Assembly: GCA_009792885.1 (NCBI GenBank)
Contig: WMCF01000113.1
Coordinates: 960,015-1,024,014, forward strand
Source: Eremophila alpestris peregrina
Taxonomy: Eukaryota > Chordata > Aves > Passeriformes > Alaudidae
DNA: 64,000 nt
Direction of reading: 5' to 3'
Part shown: one piece after another, positions 34,693 to 48,900 of the stretch
How the letters are laid out: the number at the start of each line of letters is the position of its first letter
Numbering within the stretch: the stretch's first letter is position 1
Program-made: the position numbers and the translations under genes
Notes under the pieces: generated by a model
Databases searched by the model: none
The model's input: only the letters and a program-made list of their open reading frames with translations
Told to the model about the DNA's origin: nothing

Positions 34693-35756
34693 CCGGGACG
34701 TGCACGGCGTTCGGCCGGACGGGTGACACTGTGCCCTGGGAGAGACTGTCTTACAAACAAAACAACTCTTGTCAGCAAAAATTCCAGTTTCCCAAGTTCA
34801 AGGAGTCCTTTACTGCGCCAGGGAGGAGGCAGATTAGAAGAGCAGCACGAGGAGATGTGATGAGCAGCTGATGCAGCAGCAGGAGGAGTTTTGGTGCAGC
34901 TGAAGGGGAAGGGAGGTGGAGGTGCAGCTCTTGGGGCTGCAGCTGCTTGGGAAAATGGGTCACTTTGAGAGGCCTTTTAGGCTCTGTGTGTACAGAATTC
35001 CCTTGAAACAAGGGAATTGCCCTGCCTGCTGGGGTGAACAGCTGGAAGATCCAAGTGCAGAGCCCCCCTTTTTCCCCTGGACACCCATCCTGACTTGCTG
35101 CCGTCCCTTCTCTCAGATTCCTTTGCCAGCCACAGTCACTTTCTTCCCCATTTCTTCCTCATTTTGTTCTGTTCACTGGCAAAGGTCGAGGTGGTGTGGG
35201 GTTTTAGACTTGTACATAGCTCGATTTTCCTGGTTAGGTACCTAAAGTGAAGCACATACTTCACATCGGGCTGAGCCTGAGATGTTCACTGAAATAGCAG
35301 CATTCCAGAGGCACTGCAGTGGTACAGGGACCAATTTCCTGTGGTTTTGGCATTTGTTAATGGTAGAACTCAACTGAGGGAAGAGAATGGGGGACCAAAC
35401 GACTGCCTTTTAAAAGAAACAAAAACCCCAACCCCACCCTTCTTCGTGTAACATCCTGCCTGAGGTGTTTTTCAGTCTTGAGAATTGCAGAAAGTTCTTG
35501 ATTTCTGTGAATTTCACATGCAGATATTTTACAGTAATTAGATATAAAAAAGAGTCAGTTACTCTTCAGGTTACAGCTACTCGTTTTTAACTTGTTATGT
35601 TGTAAAATGAGCTTTTCTTAATCCAACAGTGCCCCTTTCTGTATGGAATATTTAGGATTTGGATGATAGTTGTTGTAGCTTGCCCTGACTGGGGTATCTT
35701 TTTCTGGAGCACTTTTCTCACTGCTATAAATAAATGTAAAATAAGGTCTCTATTAA
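34693..35756 (+). other. RCHY1 3' UTR
   Basis: Runs from the RCHY1 stop to two AATAAA hexamers near 35730-35762. No protein-like frame recognised. Confidence 0.6.
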
Positions 35757-35762
35757 AATAAA
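35729..35762 (+). terminator. Tandem polyadenylation signals for RCHY1
   Basis: AATAAA at 35729-35734 and again at 35757-35762, about 1.05 kb after the stop codon. Either could direct 3' end formation. Confidence 0.65.
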
Positions 35763-38700
35763 CAAATGACACTGTGCATGATGTGCTTTTCTTTCACACA
35801 CGTACTCCCTGGAAATTCCCAGCTGAGTTTAAACTGTGATTCAGTGCTGAAAAATGGGTGGATGTGGGGAAATGTGAGGCCTGAGACACTGTTAGGAAAA
35901 TAAGTGCTTTGTTTTTTACAAGCTCCTCTGTTTTCATATTTTTGTTTTTGTGGTACAAGCAAGACTCCCTGCTGCTTTGGTTGGCACCTGGTGACTCCAC
36001 CTCCTTCCCGGGATGGAGCCCTGCTCCCAGGTAGGCCTGGAAGTGCCAGTGGGGCTCCCATCAGCCTGCAGGAGTTGTCATCCCAGGAACCTGGCCAAGT
36101 AACCTTGGAGTGTGTCGCTAATGGTAAAACCATTCTGGTCAAGTCCGCAACCAAGCAGGTTTGCTGTTGAGTGGGAAGCTAATTTTATTCCAGTTATTAA
36201 TTGGAAATATTCTTGTTTGGGTTCTAGCCACAAGAGGAGGCTGAAAGAAAACCCTTAGCTGACCTGAGCTTCGGAAGAGCAGTTCCTGCTGAACTTGGGT
36301 ATTGGGAAGGAAAATGATTCATGGTGTGGAATCCAGGTGATTTCGACCTTTTGCTCTCCTGTTTTTGGTGTTTGCCTCTGGAAAGTGCACAAGGGAATGT
36401 GAATGCTGAGGGAATGCTGAACTGCTGTTTGGTGAGTTTATCTTGGCACCAAGCCCTTAACTCCCTTTGCCAGGGAATAAATCGCACAGCAGGAAAAGGA
36501 ATGGCATGTTCAGGGGATAAAGGACAATGGAGGGGATAAAGACAGGCAAGGAACTGCTTTATGGGATGGGAGATACTGTATGGAGCCTTGCTGCCCTGTC
36601 CATGGAGATGCAGCCAATGGGAGTAGGAAGGATGCTGGGATCAGGGTGCTGAGATGATCCTGGAATGGAAGCAGCATGGAATAGCAGGGCAGAGCCTTGG
36701 CCAGAGCTTGCCCACTGGCTATGGGAGCTGTTGGGAAGCTCACGCACTCCCTGCCACCAGGAATCCTGCCTTGCTCGCCCATCTAGGCCAGAATCGGGAG
36801 CAGATGGGATTTTTGCTGCCTTGTGGGAAAAATGTGGAGTTCCAGCAGGGGCAGGGACTGCAGCCACACACAAGGTCACGGAGCTATTAATAAAGCCAGG
36901 GCCTGCCGTGGTATGTGGAGCTCGGGAGAGGGACACAGGCAGGCAGCAAGTGGAACAATGCAGGACTGAGGGGGCTCGGATGAGGCATCGATCCCATGGG
37001 AAGGTGCAGGACAATGGCTCAGGAGCTGTGGGGAATGGGGATCCCCAGTTTTGGGCTGGTTGGTTGCCTGTGGTGTGGTTTTGGCTTGCTCCAATAACGT
37101 CACTCGGGATGGAGGTGGGGGTGTTCTGTGCTAAACCTCGGGCTCAGCCGCCCCCTCCTGTGGCTTTCCCGGTGCTGGGGCTGGTGTCTCGCCCCTGCCC
37201 GGCTGCAGGGAAGCCATCTGTTTTTAAACTTCCAGCTGGAAGGAACGTGGTGAGGGAGAGGCTCCTCGTGCTGTGCTATTTATACCTCAGAGGGGCAGGC
37301 AAGCATCTGTCTCTGCAGATCCAAGCCCAGCCCAGGGGTGTGCCGGGACCTCCGCACTGGAAATGGGGCGGTTTCATTGGATTTGCTCCTTCAGGGTCCA
37401 GGCTGGAGCTGGGTTCTGACACCTGAACTGATTCCTGGAGCTGATGCTCGGAAACATGGATGATATATGGGAATACTCACAAATGAGCCAAACAAGAGCA
37501 TAATTAGGGAGGCCAGAGGGAGTCTGGCAGCGGTGATAAAGCAGCCGGCGGCTCCGTGGCGAGGGCAAGGCGGGAGACCGGGAGCAGGATCGCGTCATCC
37601 CGCGGGCTTGGGGAATGGGATGTTCCACACAGAGCTATGCCAACTATTTTATTTCTATATAAATAAAATATCTCTGAGATGAAACGGAGCCAGAGAGGTC
37701 GGGGGGGGGGGGNNNNNNNNNNNNGGGGAGGGAGTTGGGAGGAGGTGGAATGGAGCCAGAATAGGGGGAGCCTTTGGGGAAAATGGGTGTTTGCTGGTTT
37801 TGCAAATAAAACAAGCTGATAGCAGGGTTAAGCCCATTGTTTTTTAAAGGAGAAGGAAAAAGGCCTTTTTTAGGGCATGTCCTGGTTGCTTTCTCCCCTG
37901 CTATACTCATGTGGGACAGAAACCCTTCCATAATCCAGAGGGTCTGAGGTGGGAATATGAGAGGGGTGTTTGAAGCCATTGCCTAGAACTCAGGCATCCT
38001 CCCTCTGAGGGCATTACCCCCCCAAACTAAAGTGCTTTTTCCAGTTGGCAAACCCATCTGTTAATTCCCTAGGCTGCCCTGTGCCTTGGCTCGTGCTGGC
38101 AAACAGTGCTGCAGATGGAAACACATCATCCGTGTCCATATCATCCATGTCACAGGACAGCTGCTTTGGGAATAAAGGCCCTGGGGATGGTGTTTGATCC
38201 CAAAGAAGTGAGTAAACTGTTTTCACCTTGGGATATCCCCAAAAATACGTACAGTTTCTTCCTTGCATTGTAGGCAAGAGAGAGCAATTCATTTTGAGGA
38301 TCCAGGCACAGGGTTGAGCAGGAAGACTGACACCCCATTTCTGTCCTCCTTCATGAAAGAGGAGTTTATTCCCTTGGGGTTATATACTTTTAAGTGAAGG
38401 TGATGGCTTTTCCTCTCCCTTTATTCCTTTAGTTTAGCTGCAGCAGCACAACACCCAGTTTATTTCCAGAGAAGAAGGGTGGTGGTTTATAAACTCAGTT
38501 TGTGGTTTTTCTTAGCCAAGGTAGCCTAATTTGCTGCTTCTTGGGTGCCAAAAAGATGAAAAGGAATTTTGCTCATCCTAAGCATCTTCAGAGCCAGTGC
38601 TGCCCTGTGTATGCTCCCAGCCCCAACAGTTTTCCAGGCTGCCTGTGGTTGGGAGGTGCAAAAGCCATTCAGAGGTTTATTTTCTTGTTTTCACCGAGTT

Positions 38701-39932
38701 TGAACTAAAAAGAGGTGGAGGAACACACAGCAGAGTTGAAAGGATGAATCCCTGTACAGGCTGAAAAAAGCTCAGGAGGAAAAGGAAAATGCACAATGAT
38801 TGCACTTCCTTTAGGGAAGCAGAGCTGCCCTCATTCCTCCTGACCTTTCCAGGTGCCTGTTGTGGTGCCGGCTGCATTTATTACACTCACTTGATGGAAA
38901 TCCAGGGATGATGCATCTCTGGCAGGAAGCAATCATGGAAACGCCCCAGGCTTTGATGTTTCCAGGGATGCTGCACTGAGGAGGCAGGGTGAGCAGCAGA
39001 GCCTGTTCCCAAGCCTGTTCCAGGACACCCCCTAAGTTTGCAGTGCCATTTAGGGCTGGTTTATTTATTAAGGTCACGTGGACTGTGGGCTTTGCTTTCC
39101 ACTGCCAGGGAATTTAGCCAGAGGGAGAAGTGGCTGAGCATCCCCTTCCCAAACCATCAGCTCTGCCATCAGCCACCCCCAGCCTTCCCACACTAAAAGC
39201 TGAACACGAATTGGGGATTAAAAGAACACTCCGCTGTATTTTAGCAGCCAAATTTTTTAAGGAATGGAAACAAAGCTGTGGAGCAAGCAGCCACATGTGT
39301 GAAATGGATGGTCAGTGCATCTTCCCATGGGCTCCTGGGCTGCTTTTGGGACCAAAACCCCCACAAGTAAAAGGAAAAAAAATAGATTAGGAACCTCTGC
39401 ATGGAAGCACCTGCAGGAAAAGAAAGGGAGAAATGACTGAGCAGCCCCGTAACTGTTCATGGTTCCTGGTGAGACAAGGCAAAGGATTTCATAGCAGGGC
39501 AACAGAGGGAAGTGATTTTAGGGAAAGGGACATGTGAAAGCACAGGAGACCCTGGCACACTGCTGGCTCTGGCTCAGCAGCCCCCCACTCCCCCCCAAAT
39601 CACAGAGCAGCAGCATTTCAGAGGATGCCACAGCACTGGCTGAACCTCCATCCTCTCCCCTGACCTCCCCAGCCCTTCCCCCGGGGAATTTGGGCTCCCT
39701 TGTCCACAGCAAGTGGCTGACCTGCCCCAGGACCTGGTTTCCTGCTCAAAGGCCAAAATTCAGGTTTATTGTCAGCACTGCAAACCCGCCCTCCAGTTCC
39801 TGCCATCCACCAGACCCGTGCTAATCCTGCCTGTGGCAGGGGCTCCGTGCCCGGCATCTCCTCGACAGCGGATGCTCTGCTGCAGAAGCGCTTATAAATT
39901 AAGGGTTTTTGGGGTTTTTTTCTTCATCCCTG
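35763..39932. other. RCHY1-PARM1 spacer and PARM1 3' UTR; no gene recognised
   Basis: Contains the 12-N gap at 37713 and several long unsupported open frames, such as 36665-37426. The right part is presumably PARM1 3' UTR on the minus strand; several plus-strand tttatt hexamers (for example near 38368, 38420 and 39765) could be its signals, but none stands out. Confidence 0.4.
37701..37728. other. Assembly gap (12 Ns) inside a G-rich run
   Basis: Twelve ambiguous bases at 37713-37724, flanked by 12 Gs on the left and 4 Gs on the right. Probably an unresolved G-homopolymer or G-rich simple repeat; the true length is unknown. Confidence 0.98.
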
Positions 39933-42900
39933 CTAGGAATCATCATAGAGAGGGTTGTTGTAGTTGCCCCAGGAGCCGTAGTCATGGTCATCCAAGAGCC
40001 TTCCATAGGAGGAGTGCCTGCCAGAGGAAGCAAAGTGGTTACTTTGGGGATTTATTACGTATTTTGCCATGGGATGAAAAAATATTAATGCAAGGGCTCC
40101 CTAGGTCAAGCTTTGGGATATTTTAAGAGGAAGGACCAGGAGAAGTGAAGAGGAGCCCAGGTTGAATTTTTGCCCCCGATGAGTGAGCCTGGACAGGGCA
40201 GGGAATTAAAACAAGACCTTTGCTCATCTCAGCTGTCAGCAAAGCCTCATTAGGGATGCTCAGTGCTGGGCTCTGCTGCTGTTTATTGTCCCAGTGACAG
40301 CGAGACCCACGGCAGCAGATTTCCCAAGGGATAATTACTGGTTATGACTATGCTGAGCAGCATCTCTGGCATTTGAGCCAGGCTATTGTAAAATGAGGCA
40401 TTGAAACTCTGCTTTCCAGTACAGGAGTGGCAAGAAATGGAGCCATGCTGGCACCAGAGGCTGCACATTGCCCTGCCGCACTTGGGGACAGCGTCTTCCT
40501 GGGATTTTGCATCATCCTTGTGATGGTGAGAGGGGCCAGCAGGGAGCTTCAGGGAGGGGGGCGCTGTCCCAAAATCAGCCTTACCTGATCTTGAGGTACG
40601 CGGCTGCCCCGAACACCAGCACCACCACCACGATCACCGTCACGGTAATGGCCACAATGCTCCCTGTGGATCAAACATCAGAAAGGACAGGGTTCAGCCC
40701 CCCAAGTCCCAGCTCCATGGCACACATCCCACACCCCAGCTGCTCCCAATTCACCCATGCCTGTCATCTCTGACGGAGGAGAATATTCCCTCACTGATTC
40801 CCAAAGAGGATGCTGGGCCCCCCTCTAATTTTGCAGTGATCCCCTTCCCATAAATGCAGATGAGGTATTTGTAGGATGAAACACTGCTGGGCTTTGTTTG
40901 GGCACTATGGACCCTTTGATGTTCCTCTCAGCACTAGGCAGCATTTAGTGCTGAGCCAAGGCTAGAAAATGCTCCAGATCTCCCCTTTTCCAGCCATATG
41001 GAGTACTTTTAAACTAGCCATGTTTGCACAAGGGGACAGGGAGAAGCTCATGACAGCTTCCTGAGGTCTCCAGGAGGGAAAATTAAAACCTACATCATCC
41101 TAACTCAGTCTGCACCCACCATCCAGCCATTTGTTTCCTCTCATCCTTAAGTGTTTCAAGTCAAATTTAGAACTGAGGATTTTATTCACATCTCCAGGCA
41201 ACCGAGATTTGTTATCTACCAGTCTCAGTCTCTGCCAAGTGGATCAGATGACACAGGCTCCTCCAGGAATTTTGCAGAATTATGCTCTCAGGAAGCTGAC
41301 CACCTCTTCCCTTCCAGTTTGGGGGTCTGGCCCTCCTATCTGGGCACCCTGAGGCTGACCCTGTTTTATCTCAGTGTACACATGGGGAGCCGCGGTGCTC
41401 ACCTGCACTCAGGGCACGTGGCACCTCCTCCATGGTGACTCCGGGGGTTTTCTCAGAGGCTGTGGCCTCGGCCTCTGTGGGGCTCATCACAGTCACTGGG
41501 GGGGGTGTGGCCTCCATGGCAAGGCTCGATGCCATGGCCAGTGTCCCCAGGGAAGGGACATCCTTGCTCAGCAGCGGTGGCTGGGTAGCGCCAGGACTCA
41601 CGAGGACAGGCATCGGGGACAAGGCCATCCCGGGAGGTGAGTAGGGCTCGCTGGTGGGAAGGGAAGAGGGAGGTGATGGTGCAGCTGTGTCTCTGGGGCT
41701 GGGAGCTGCCCCCAAATCCATCGTGCTTCTTGCCAGGCTGGCAGTGTTTTCTGTCCGGAGAGCTGGGGCTGTCTCCAGGGTGGGTGGCACCAAGCTGGGG
41801 CTGGAGACCGCAGAGGGAGCATCTGTTTTGGCTACAGAGCTCACAGTGGCAGAGACAGGAGCAGGGGACAGTGCTGCCACAGGGGTGGTGGCATTGTGGC
41901 CATCCCCCTCCAGGGGCCTGGAGGACGTCCCATCTCCGGAAGGTCCCGTGGACAAGGACAGTGAGGGCTGGCCTGGAGCTGGTGTGGGGACATCTGCATC
42001 CCTGGAGTCTGGTTTCACTGGGACACCCCCCCAGAGGAAGGGGGGGCGGATGGGGATGAGAGGTGATTCCAGGGAGTCACCGCCCAGTCCTAGGAGTGAG
42101 ACAAAAAATGTTAATAACAGGGCAATCCTTGGGGCAAGCTGGTGTTTGGGGGAGCAGTAAAGGGCTTGGGAATTAAGCTGAAAATAAGTTTGGGTTTTAA
42201 AACCGCAAGAGCCATCTAAAATGAAGAGAGGGGAAATACAGCTATGTACCTAGAGGGGAGGTTTAAACCAGGCCAGTTGTCCTGGCATGAATCAGCCCCA
42301 TTTTCCCCCCAGTTTGGGATACCCCCATCCCCAATCACCCCATCCATCTTCCCAGCAGCAGAGGAAGAAGCTCCTCCTCACAGCAGCTGGGAATGATAAC
42401 ACAAGACGTCTCTTTCTCCTCTCCCCCCATTTCCTTGTGCATTCATTTGTCTCCATGTCTTAGCATGGAGATGAGTCATTTCTCCCTCTGTCCCCACCAG
42501 CTGACTGCTGGGGCTTTTTCCCCCCTTTCTAGGGCTGAACTCAGCACTGGTCCAGCACTGGCCCCCTCAGTGTGGTTGGGATGAGGGAAGAGTGTGCCAA
42601 CACTACATGACATGAGAGGCATTTTTATTCTATGTATTCATTTATTTACACCCCCCAGAGCATCTCAAGCCCAGCACTGGGAAGAGCAGGGACTCACTCC
42701 AGCTGCAATGAACTAATCATGAGTGGGGAGGACAGAAACATTCAGTGCCTGTGTGTAGAAACAATGGGATCTGGCACTGGGGAGCAGGGACTCATTAATC
42801 CAGCCAAAATGTCTTTTTTTGGTTCTGTGGATACCCATGTGAAGGACCCCATTTCCCAGACAAAGGGGTCTTGGAGGTGGGACTGAAGCCATGGCTGCTC

Positions 42901-45900
42901 TTCTCTCCTGAGGACAAGCCCTTGGAGATGACTCTGAGCTTTCACCCTCCTCAGGCTGAGGACACAAACCGTAGGACAGGGAGGAGGAGAGGAATGACAA
43001 GATGGAATATGGTTACTGAATAAGCCACCTGGCCACCACAGCAGCAGGGAGGCCTGTACCAAGGATCCTTCACACCAAGGTTCAGGATCCATCTGCGTTT
43101 CAATAATCCTTGCCCCAACACACCTGGATCATTCAGATTTCTCCAGCAGGTACCAGACAGCCTGTGCAGCTCAGCAAGCCCATCAAGCACAGCAGGATCC
43201 TCCCAGGGCTGGGAGCACCTCGGAAGTCTGTTACCTCTGTAAATGTAGATGCTCCCAGTCTCTCAGGGGCACAGGCAGCTTTCCACCTCTCTGCAAAGCC
43301 ACCCTGATGTCCCAAAGTGCTTGGGGTCAGCAGAGCTCCCATGATCTGCCTGAACTTTGGAGGCAAACCAATAGGGAGCTCGGGGAGCTGGCAGTGCTGC
43401 TCACTTGGATGAGTCAGGAACTTTCCGATCATATCTAAGGGGTATAAATTCGGAGGCTGAGCCAGAACTGGAGGCAGGAACAATCTTTGGCTGCTGGCTG
43501 AGTGCTCCCGGCCAAGGAGGTCACAAGTCACAGGGACTTTTCCCAGGAGAGCGAGCACGACCAAAGGCACTGCTCAGCTCAGCCCTGGTCTTCCCTGCCT
43601 TCCCTATGAGCAATCCCTGCCTGTGCCAGCGCTGTGCTATCCCCTTTCTTCTCCAAGCCACCACCTCCATGGGTGATCTGGGACCCAGCCACTGCCCTGG
43701 GGGTCCCACCCAGAGGAGATAACCCCAGGAGATCCCAGCCATGATCCTAGAGGCAATGCAGGCTGCTTCTGAGTGGAGTTAGGATTAAGGGACAAAAAGG
43801 ACAGGGTTGAGGGCCCCCCTTGGCTGGTGCTCCACGTGTCCCTGTCCGTGTCACTGCACCCAGCTCATGGACAACCTGTCCCATAGATGGGTGATGTCCA
43901 GTTGGTCTGCAAGTCCTGAACTCTTACCAATGATTCTGAAAGGGAAAATAAAAAGGGGAACAAAAGCCAAAGAGAACTTTTTTTGTTTCCCCCAACACCT
44001 GGTCTGCAGCAGCTGCTGCTGGAAGCAGGAAGCAGAGCAGTGCCCTGGAAGAAGGGACAAAACAGACAGCTACAACACTTCACTCAGGACTACATGACTT
44101 GAAAGGCTAAAAACACCTCGACCACACGCTGTCAGAGGGACTGAGGGATATTGGCTCCCAGAGGAAGCAGAGTTTAGCTCAGCCCAGAGGAATTTGCTCA
44201 TCTAATTCACTCTAAGGCAGTTGACCACCCTGCTGGAATCCAGCACAGAGCAAGGCAGGGGACTGCCAGGATGAGGTAACCACCTAGGAAAGCAGTAGTG
44301 TCACACTCCAGAGCCCCACAGGAGCTTTGCACAGTCCTTTTCCTAGACTTTTGTCACTAGGAATACAGAAAGCAGCCAAGGAAAGAAGAATCCAAAGCCG
44401 TGTCATTCAAATATCCTGCACTTGGGGAATATTAACCCTAATCACATGCCAGCCTAAGGAATGAGCCTGATGAATTATCTCCCTCCCCTACTGCCATGCT
44501 GCTCTCCTGGCTCCTGCAAGCCACACAGAGGGGCAGGTCTTGCCCTACAGGAGCTGAGCAATGCTCCTGCTCCTCTTGGACAAGAGCTGCTTGACCTGGG
44601 CTGGCAGCCTCCTCAGAATGCATTTCCCAGGCACTCCAAAAGCGATTGCAGCAACTCCTAAATTGCTCTGCCAGCTGAAACGCAGCATAAAAGCCACCAG
44701 AGAACATCTCCAGCCCGAGTGAATGACATCAGATCAGAGCAGCCACGCTGCAGCAAACAAACACCCACTGATAAGGCAGAGATAGAGCTTTTAACAAGCT
44801 TCACTTCAGAGCTCATCACCTCCGACACAGCCACAGCAGACCCACATGACCCAAGCCACACGCCTGCTCTCAGCCCAAATTAACCAAAGCACCCAAGCCC
44901 CAGCTGCAGCCAGGGATGCTCCTCCAGCAGCCAAGGCCAAAGGGATAATGAAAATTTCTGTAACACGGATATCATTTGGTCTGCCTGCCAGCAGCAGATC
45001 CTGCCTGTACTTACACAAGGAATCTCGCCACCTGCTCTGAAAAAGAAATACAACAGCAGGAGGAAAACTGTGCTTGTGCAGTCAGCCTGGGCACCACTTT
45101 CTGTGCCAGTTTAGCTGCTGGTTTTGAGGCAAACACCCAAAAACCACAGGTAACCAAGACCACACATAAGCATCACTACTCGTTAAAGCAAAACTCTGTA
45201 TATACCTTGGTCTTTAATCACAAAAGTGAGCAAAAAAAGACCTTTTGCCAGTCCTGTATTATGCTGCTCCTCACCAAATGCTGATGACAGAACAGCCCCG
45301 AGTCCCCTGAGTGTGCCTTGATTCATAACCAGGTTAAGTGATGCAGAGCAATAAAACAATCTATATTTAAATGTAAGTAAGGATTTCCTGCTCATGACCT
45401 CGTTGGCTCAGCCTTGGTTTCTGTGGCTGGGGATTCCCATAACTTGTGCTGTTTTTTGGTAGTTCCCCTCCCCCTTGTTAACGCTCAGGTATAATTTTCA
45501 TTGTATTTCTTTGCTATAAAACCAGCAGCATCTGGCTGTGGATGGCGAAAGCTCAAAGTAGCTAGGACTAAGCCAAACTGGTTTTTGCTTTGGGTTCAAC
45601 GAGTTTTTCCAGCTGTTCAGCCCTGCACTGCCTCACCTTCCCTGTCACCATGCAGTTTGGGATTTGGGGATGGTCACTTCTCGCTGGCCTCACATCTGCA
45701 GTGCACAGGATCGTGATTGAGCTCTGTGCTGATATGGGGGAAGGAACACAGAGGATGTGGTGGTTGGTTTGGGCCTTTAACTTGTGTCTTTCTTTTTCTG
45801 GGGCACTGTTGTGGAGTCTTCCCTCGTTATCCCTAAGAAATACGGATGATGGGGAGGTCTGGGAGCAGTTCTGCAGGCTCTAAGCTGTGTCTCACACCAA

Positions 45901-48900
45901 GTTTTTCATGCCATGACAGAGGGAACACCCAGATGGATTAGTGATGGCAAATGGTGACTCCTGAGTGCATCTCTGGCTTGAGGTGTGCAGCAAAGTTCCA
46001 GAATTGCGTGTGAGTGCTGGTAACCCCCAATGCTAGCAGCAGCACTCCAGCTGATGTGCTGCTCCACTCCTTCCTGCCCTATCTCCTCTATTTTCAGTGC
46101 CAGGGGCTGCTGATGACGGTGTGAAACCAGCTCTGAGAGAAGGAAGAAACCAAGGGAGAGAACCAGAGGCCAGAAACAGCAACAGGTAAAAGGCAGAGCT
46201 ATTCCCTGCCTGTGCGAAGGAACCAAGGCCATCAGATCCAATAAATCTGCAGTTGCTCTGATTTACTGGCAAGCCAAGCTGGCTTCCTGCATGATTAGTT
46301 TTATTCTGCTGCATGGTCGTTAAGTGGTTTGGGTCTAATTGCTCTGAAGCTTTCTGTAGCTCAGAGAAACAGCTCCACAGCAGAAATCCATGTGCTGTGT
46401 CCATGTGTCCCTCTGTCCCAACCATGCAGCTGGCCAGGACACCCGGGGGATGTTGCTTGCTGAAGATGGGGCTGCTGCTGAGCCAGCCCATCAGTATCCA
46501 GCTCCCTGGATGTGCCAGCACCTCTCAGAGCTGCACAGCCTGCTCCTTGCAAAAGGGAAGAGCAAAATCCCTGTGGCTGGATAAAGAGGGGGTGGGGGCT
46601 TTGGGAATCTGGCAAAGAGGGATTGCAAGACAGGTCCTCCCTGGCTGGGGAGCAGCAGCTGCTCTTCTCCAGGCTGTTTTGTGGGAGCGAGGAGCTGACG
46701 TGGAGGCCTGGCTCACTCTTGCACTCTCTCCAGACCCTGAGGAATGCCTCCTGCAAGGAAGCAGGAGGAAAGCTCCACCACCCTGCAGTCTCTGCTCTTC
46801 CCAGCTGAAAATAGCTTTTCAAATTCACATGCTTCGCTGCATGCTGCACAAATTCACATGCTCCTTCCTTGCCTGGGGTGGGTGTCCAAGTTCCTCCCAG
46901 GCACCACCTGCCCCATGATCCAAACCCAGAGGTGGGGACTTTTGGTGGCACAACAAACCCACACTCCACCCAAAGAAAAGGTGGTGTTTCCCCCCAAAAG
47001 CTAAATGTTGCTTAATTATTCAGCTCATGGAGCCCTTGATCCCTGATGCTGCAATGAAATTATAGCAGAAAAGAAGGTGAAGAGGAATTTTTAGGTGTTT
47101 TTTTCCTCCTGCGAGTGACAAAACATCCTCTGGCTAGTGGTCAGCCTGTACAGCCAGAGGTATCTGATGAGGACCTGGGGTGGAAAGCAGTAGCTGACAG
47201 CACCAGCTCTTTCTAAAATGATGTTTTTCTTTTTAAAATAAAAAAAAAAAATACATGAAGTATTTCAAGTTCTATTCTTGAAGCATGCAAACAGGTGTCA
47301 TGCTGAGCATATTTCCCTGGGGAATGGGAATAAGGGATCCCATGGGAAGGGATGCTCTTTGTTGTCTCCTTGGGCTGGGAGCTGGCAGATGGACCTGCCT
47401 GCCTGGGACACATGACAATACTTTTTCCCAGGCACATATCTTAGGTATGGCACTGGAGCCAGCCAGGAGTTTTGCAAGAAGCAGCTCTGCCCAGGTGACA
47501 ACTCCCCAGTTCCATATTTTTCTTGGCTGGCTGCTAATGAGTCCTTCTAGGTGCAGCTTCACACATGCATCAGCCCCATTCCAGCCCATCCCAGGGGGAG
47601 GAGCAACTGGGTTTGGCAGAGGAATTTTAGAGCATCCTCTGGTATTAGAGGCTGATTGCTCATTAGGGCTGGGAGAGGGGATAATTAGCCAACTCCCCTG
47701 TCCTTCAGCTCATGGGGGAGCAGGGTGCCTAAGGATTTGCCTCCTCAATGGCAACTTAAAACAGCCCATGAGCCCAAAAAGCTGCTCTTCCACCCGAGAG
47801 TCTCCATGAAGAAGCACTCAAAACCTTAAAAGCCAAGAGCTGATTCTAAAAGGTACTTTAAAATGTCTCAGCTGGGGCACAGGGGGAATTGCTGAAGGGG
47901 AGAGCAGGCTTGGGGCTGGGCACCACGTCAGGAAAGCAAAGCAGGTTTCAATTTACATCCAGAGTAAGGAGTAATAACAGGATAAAAACTTCCTTGTGTG
48001 AGACGCTGTTGTTTCATTACGTGGCCAGGCAAAGCCCAGACCTATTTAACTCCTGGCCAGTGATGTCCTCGCTGTCATTAAATCCAGAACAATGAGCTTG
48101 AAGCATATTTAAATCATGCTTTGTGTTTCCTCCCAAGTGATTGTGACATAGATATATATATATATATATATACTTTTTTTTTTTAAGGAATTATTTCAAT
48201 GGGGATAAAAATGTTGTACAAAGCATCTGAGCGATGCTCTAGGGCCGTTTGGGGGCAGCTTGAGAGAGCCATGGGACCACAATCCAGGGAAATCTTTTCT
48301 GTTTCTCCTGCCAAGCCTGGCTGGCGTTGGTGCTTTAGAGAGGGATGGTCGTGGGAACAGCTTTGGGTCTGGCCCAGGCGCTGGGAAAAACCCGCCTCCC
48401 AACCCCAAAGGTTGACTCCCAGCAGAGACTGGCTGCTTTAGGAGCAAATTTGGGCCGGGCAGGGGCCCGTGAAGAGAAAGAGCATCCCCGATATCCCTGT
48501 GGAGCGAAATGCTCATCCCCATCCCTCCCAAACGCATTTGCTCAGAAAGCACGGATCAGGAGCTCGCTGGCAAATTTCCCCTTTACAGGGAGAATTATTC
48601 ATCCAGCTCTCCCTCCCCTGGCACCACTGGGGTCACTTCCCGGGGAAGATCTCCCACATGCTGACGTGCTCCAGGGTGATGGCTGGGGGTCCTGCAGCCA
48701 CGACCTGCCCAGCTGCTGCGCTGGGGACGCGGCGCTGGCTGCGGGCTGTGACCGGGAGCTCAGCCTAGCCCAGCCTCGCCCCCTCTTGCTGCTCTGCCGG
48801 CAGCAATGTGACAACGACAGCCCAGCCGATGGATTTCTCCTCGCGCGCGTCCCCGGTTATGCAAGTGTGTTTTCCATGTTTCTGAGCGAGCAGCTCCTCG

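Noticed and set aside
36665..37426. 253-residue plus-strand open frame between RCHY1 and PARM1
   Set aside because: No similarity to known proteins, no splice or promoter context, and overlapping frames on the other strand are almost as long.
45500..45540. TATA box (CTATAAAA) as a promoter in PARM1 intron 1
   Set aside because: Isolated AT-rich match with no CpG island, first exon or downstream frame.
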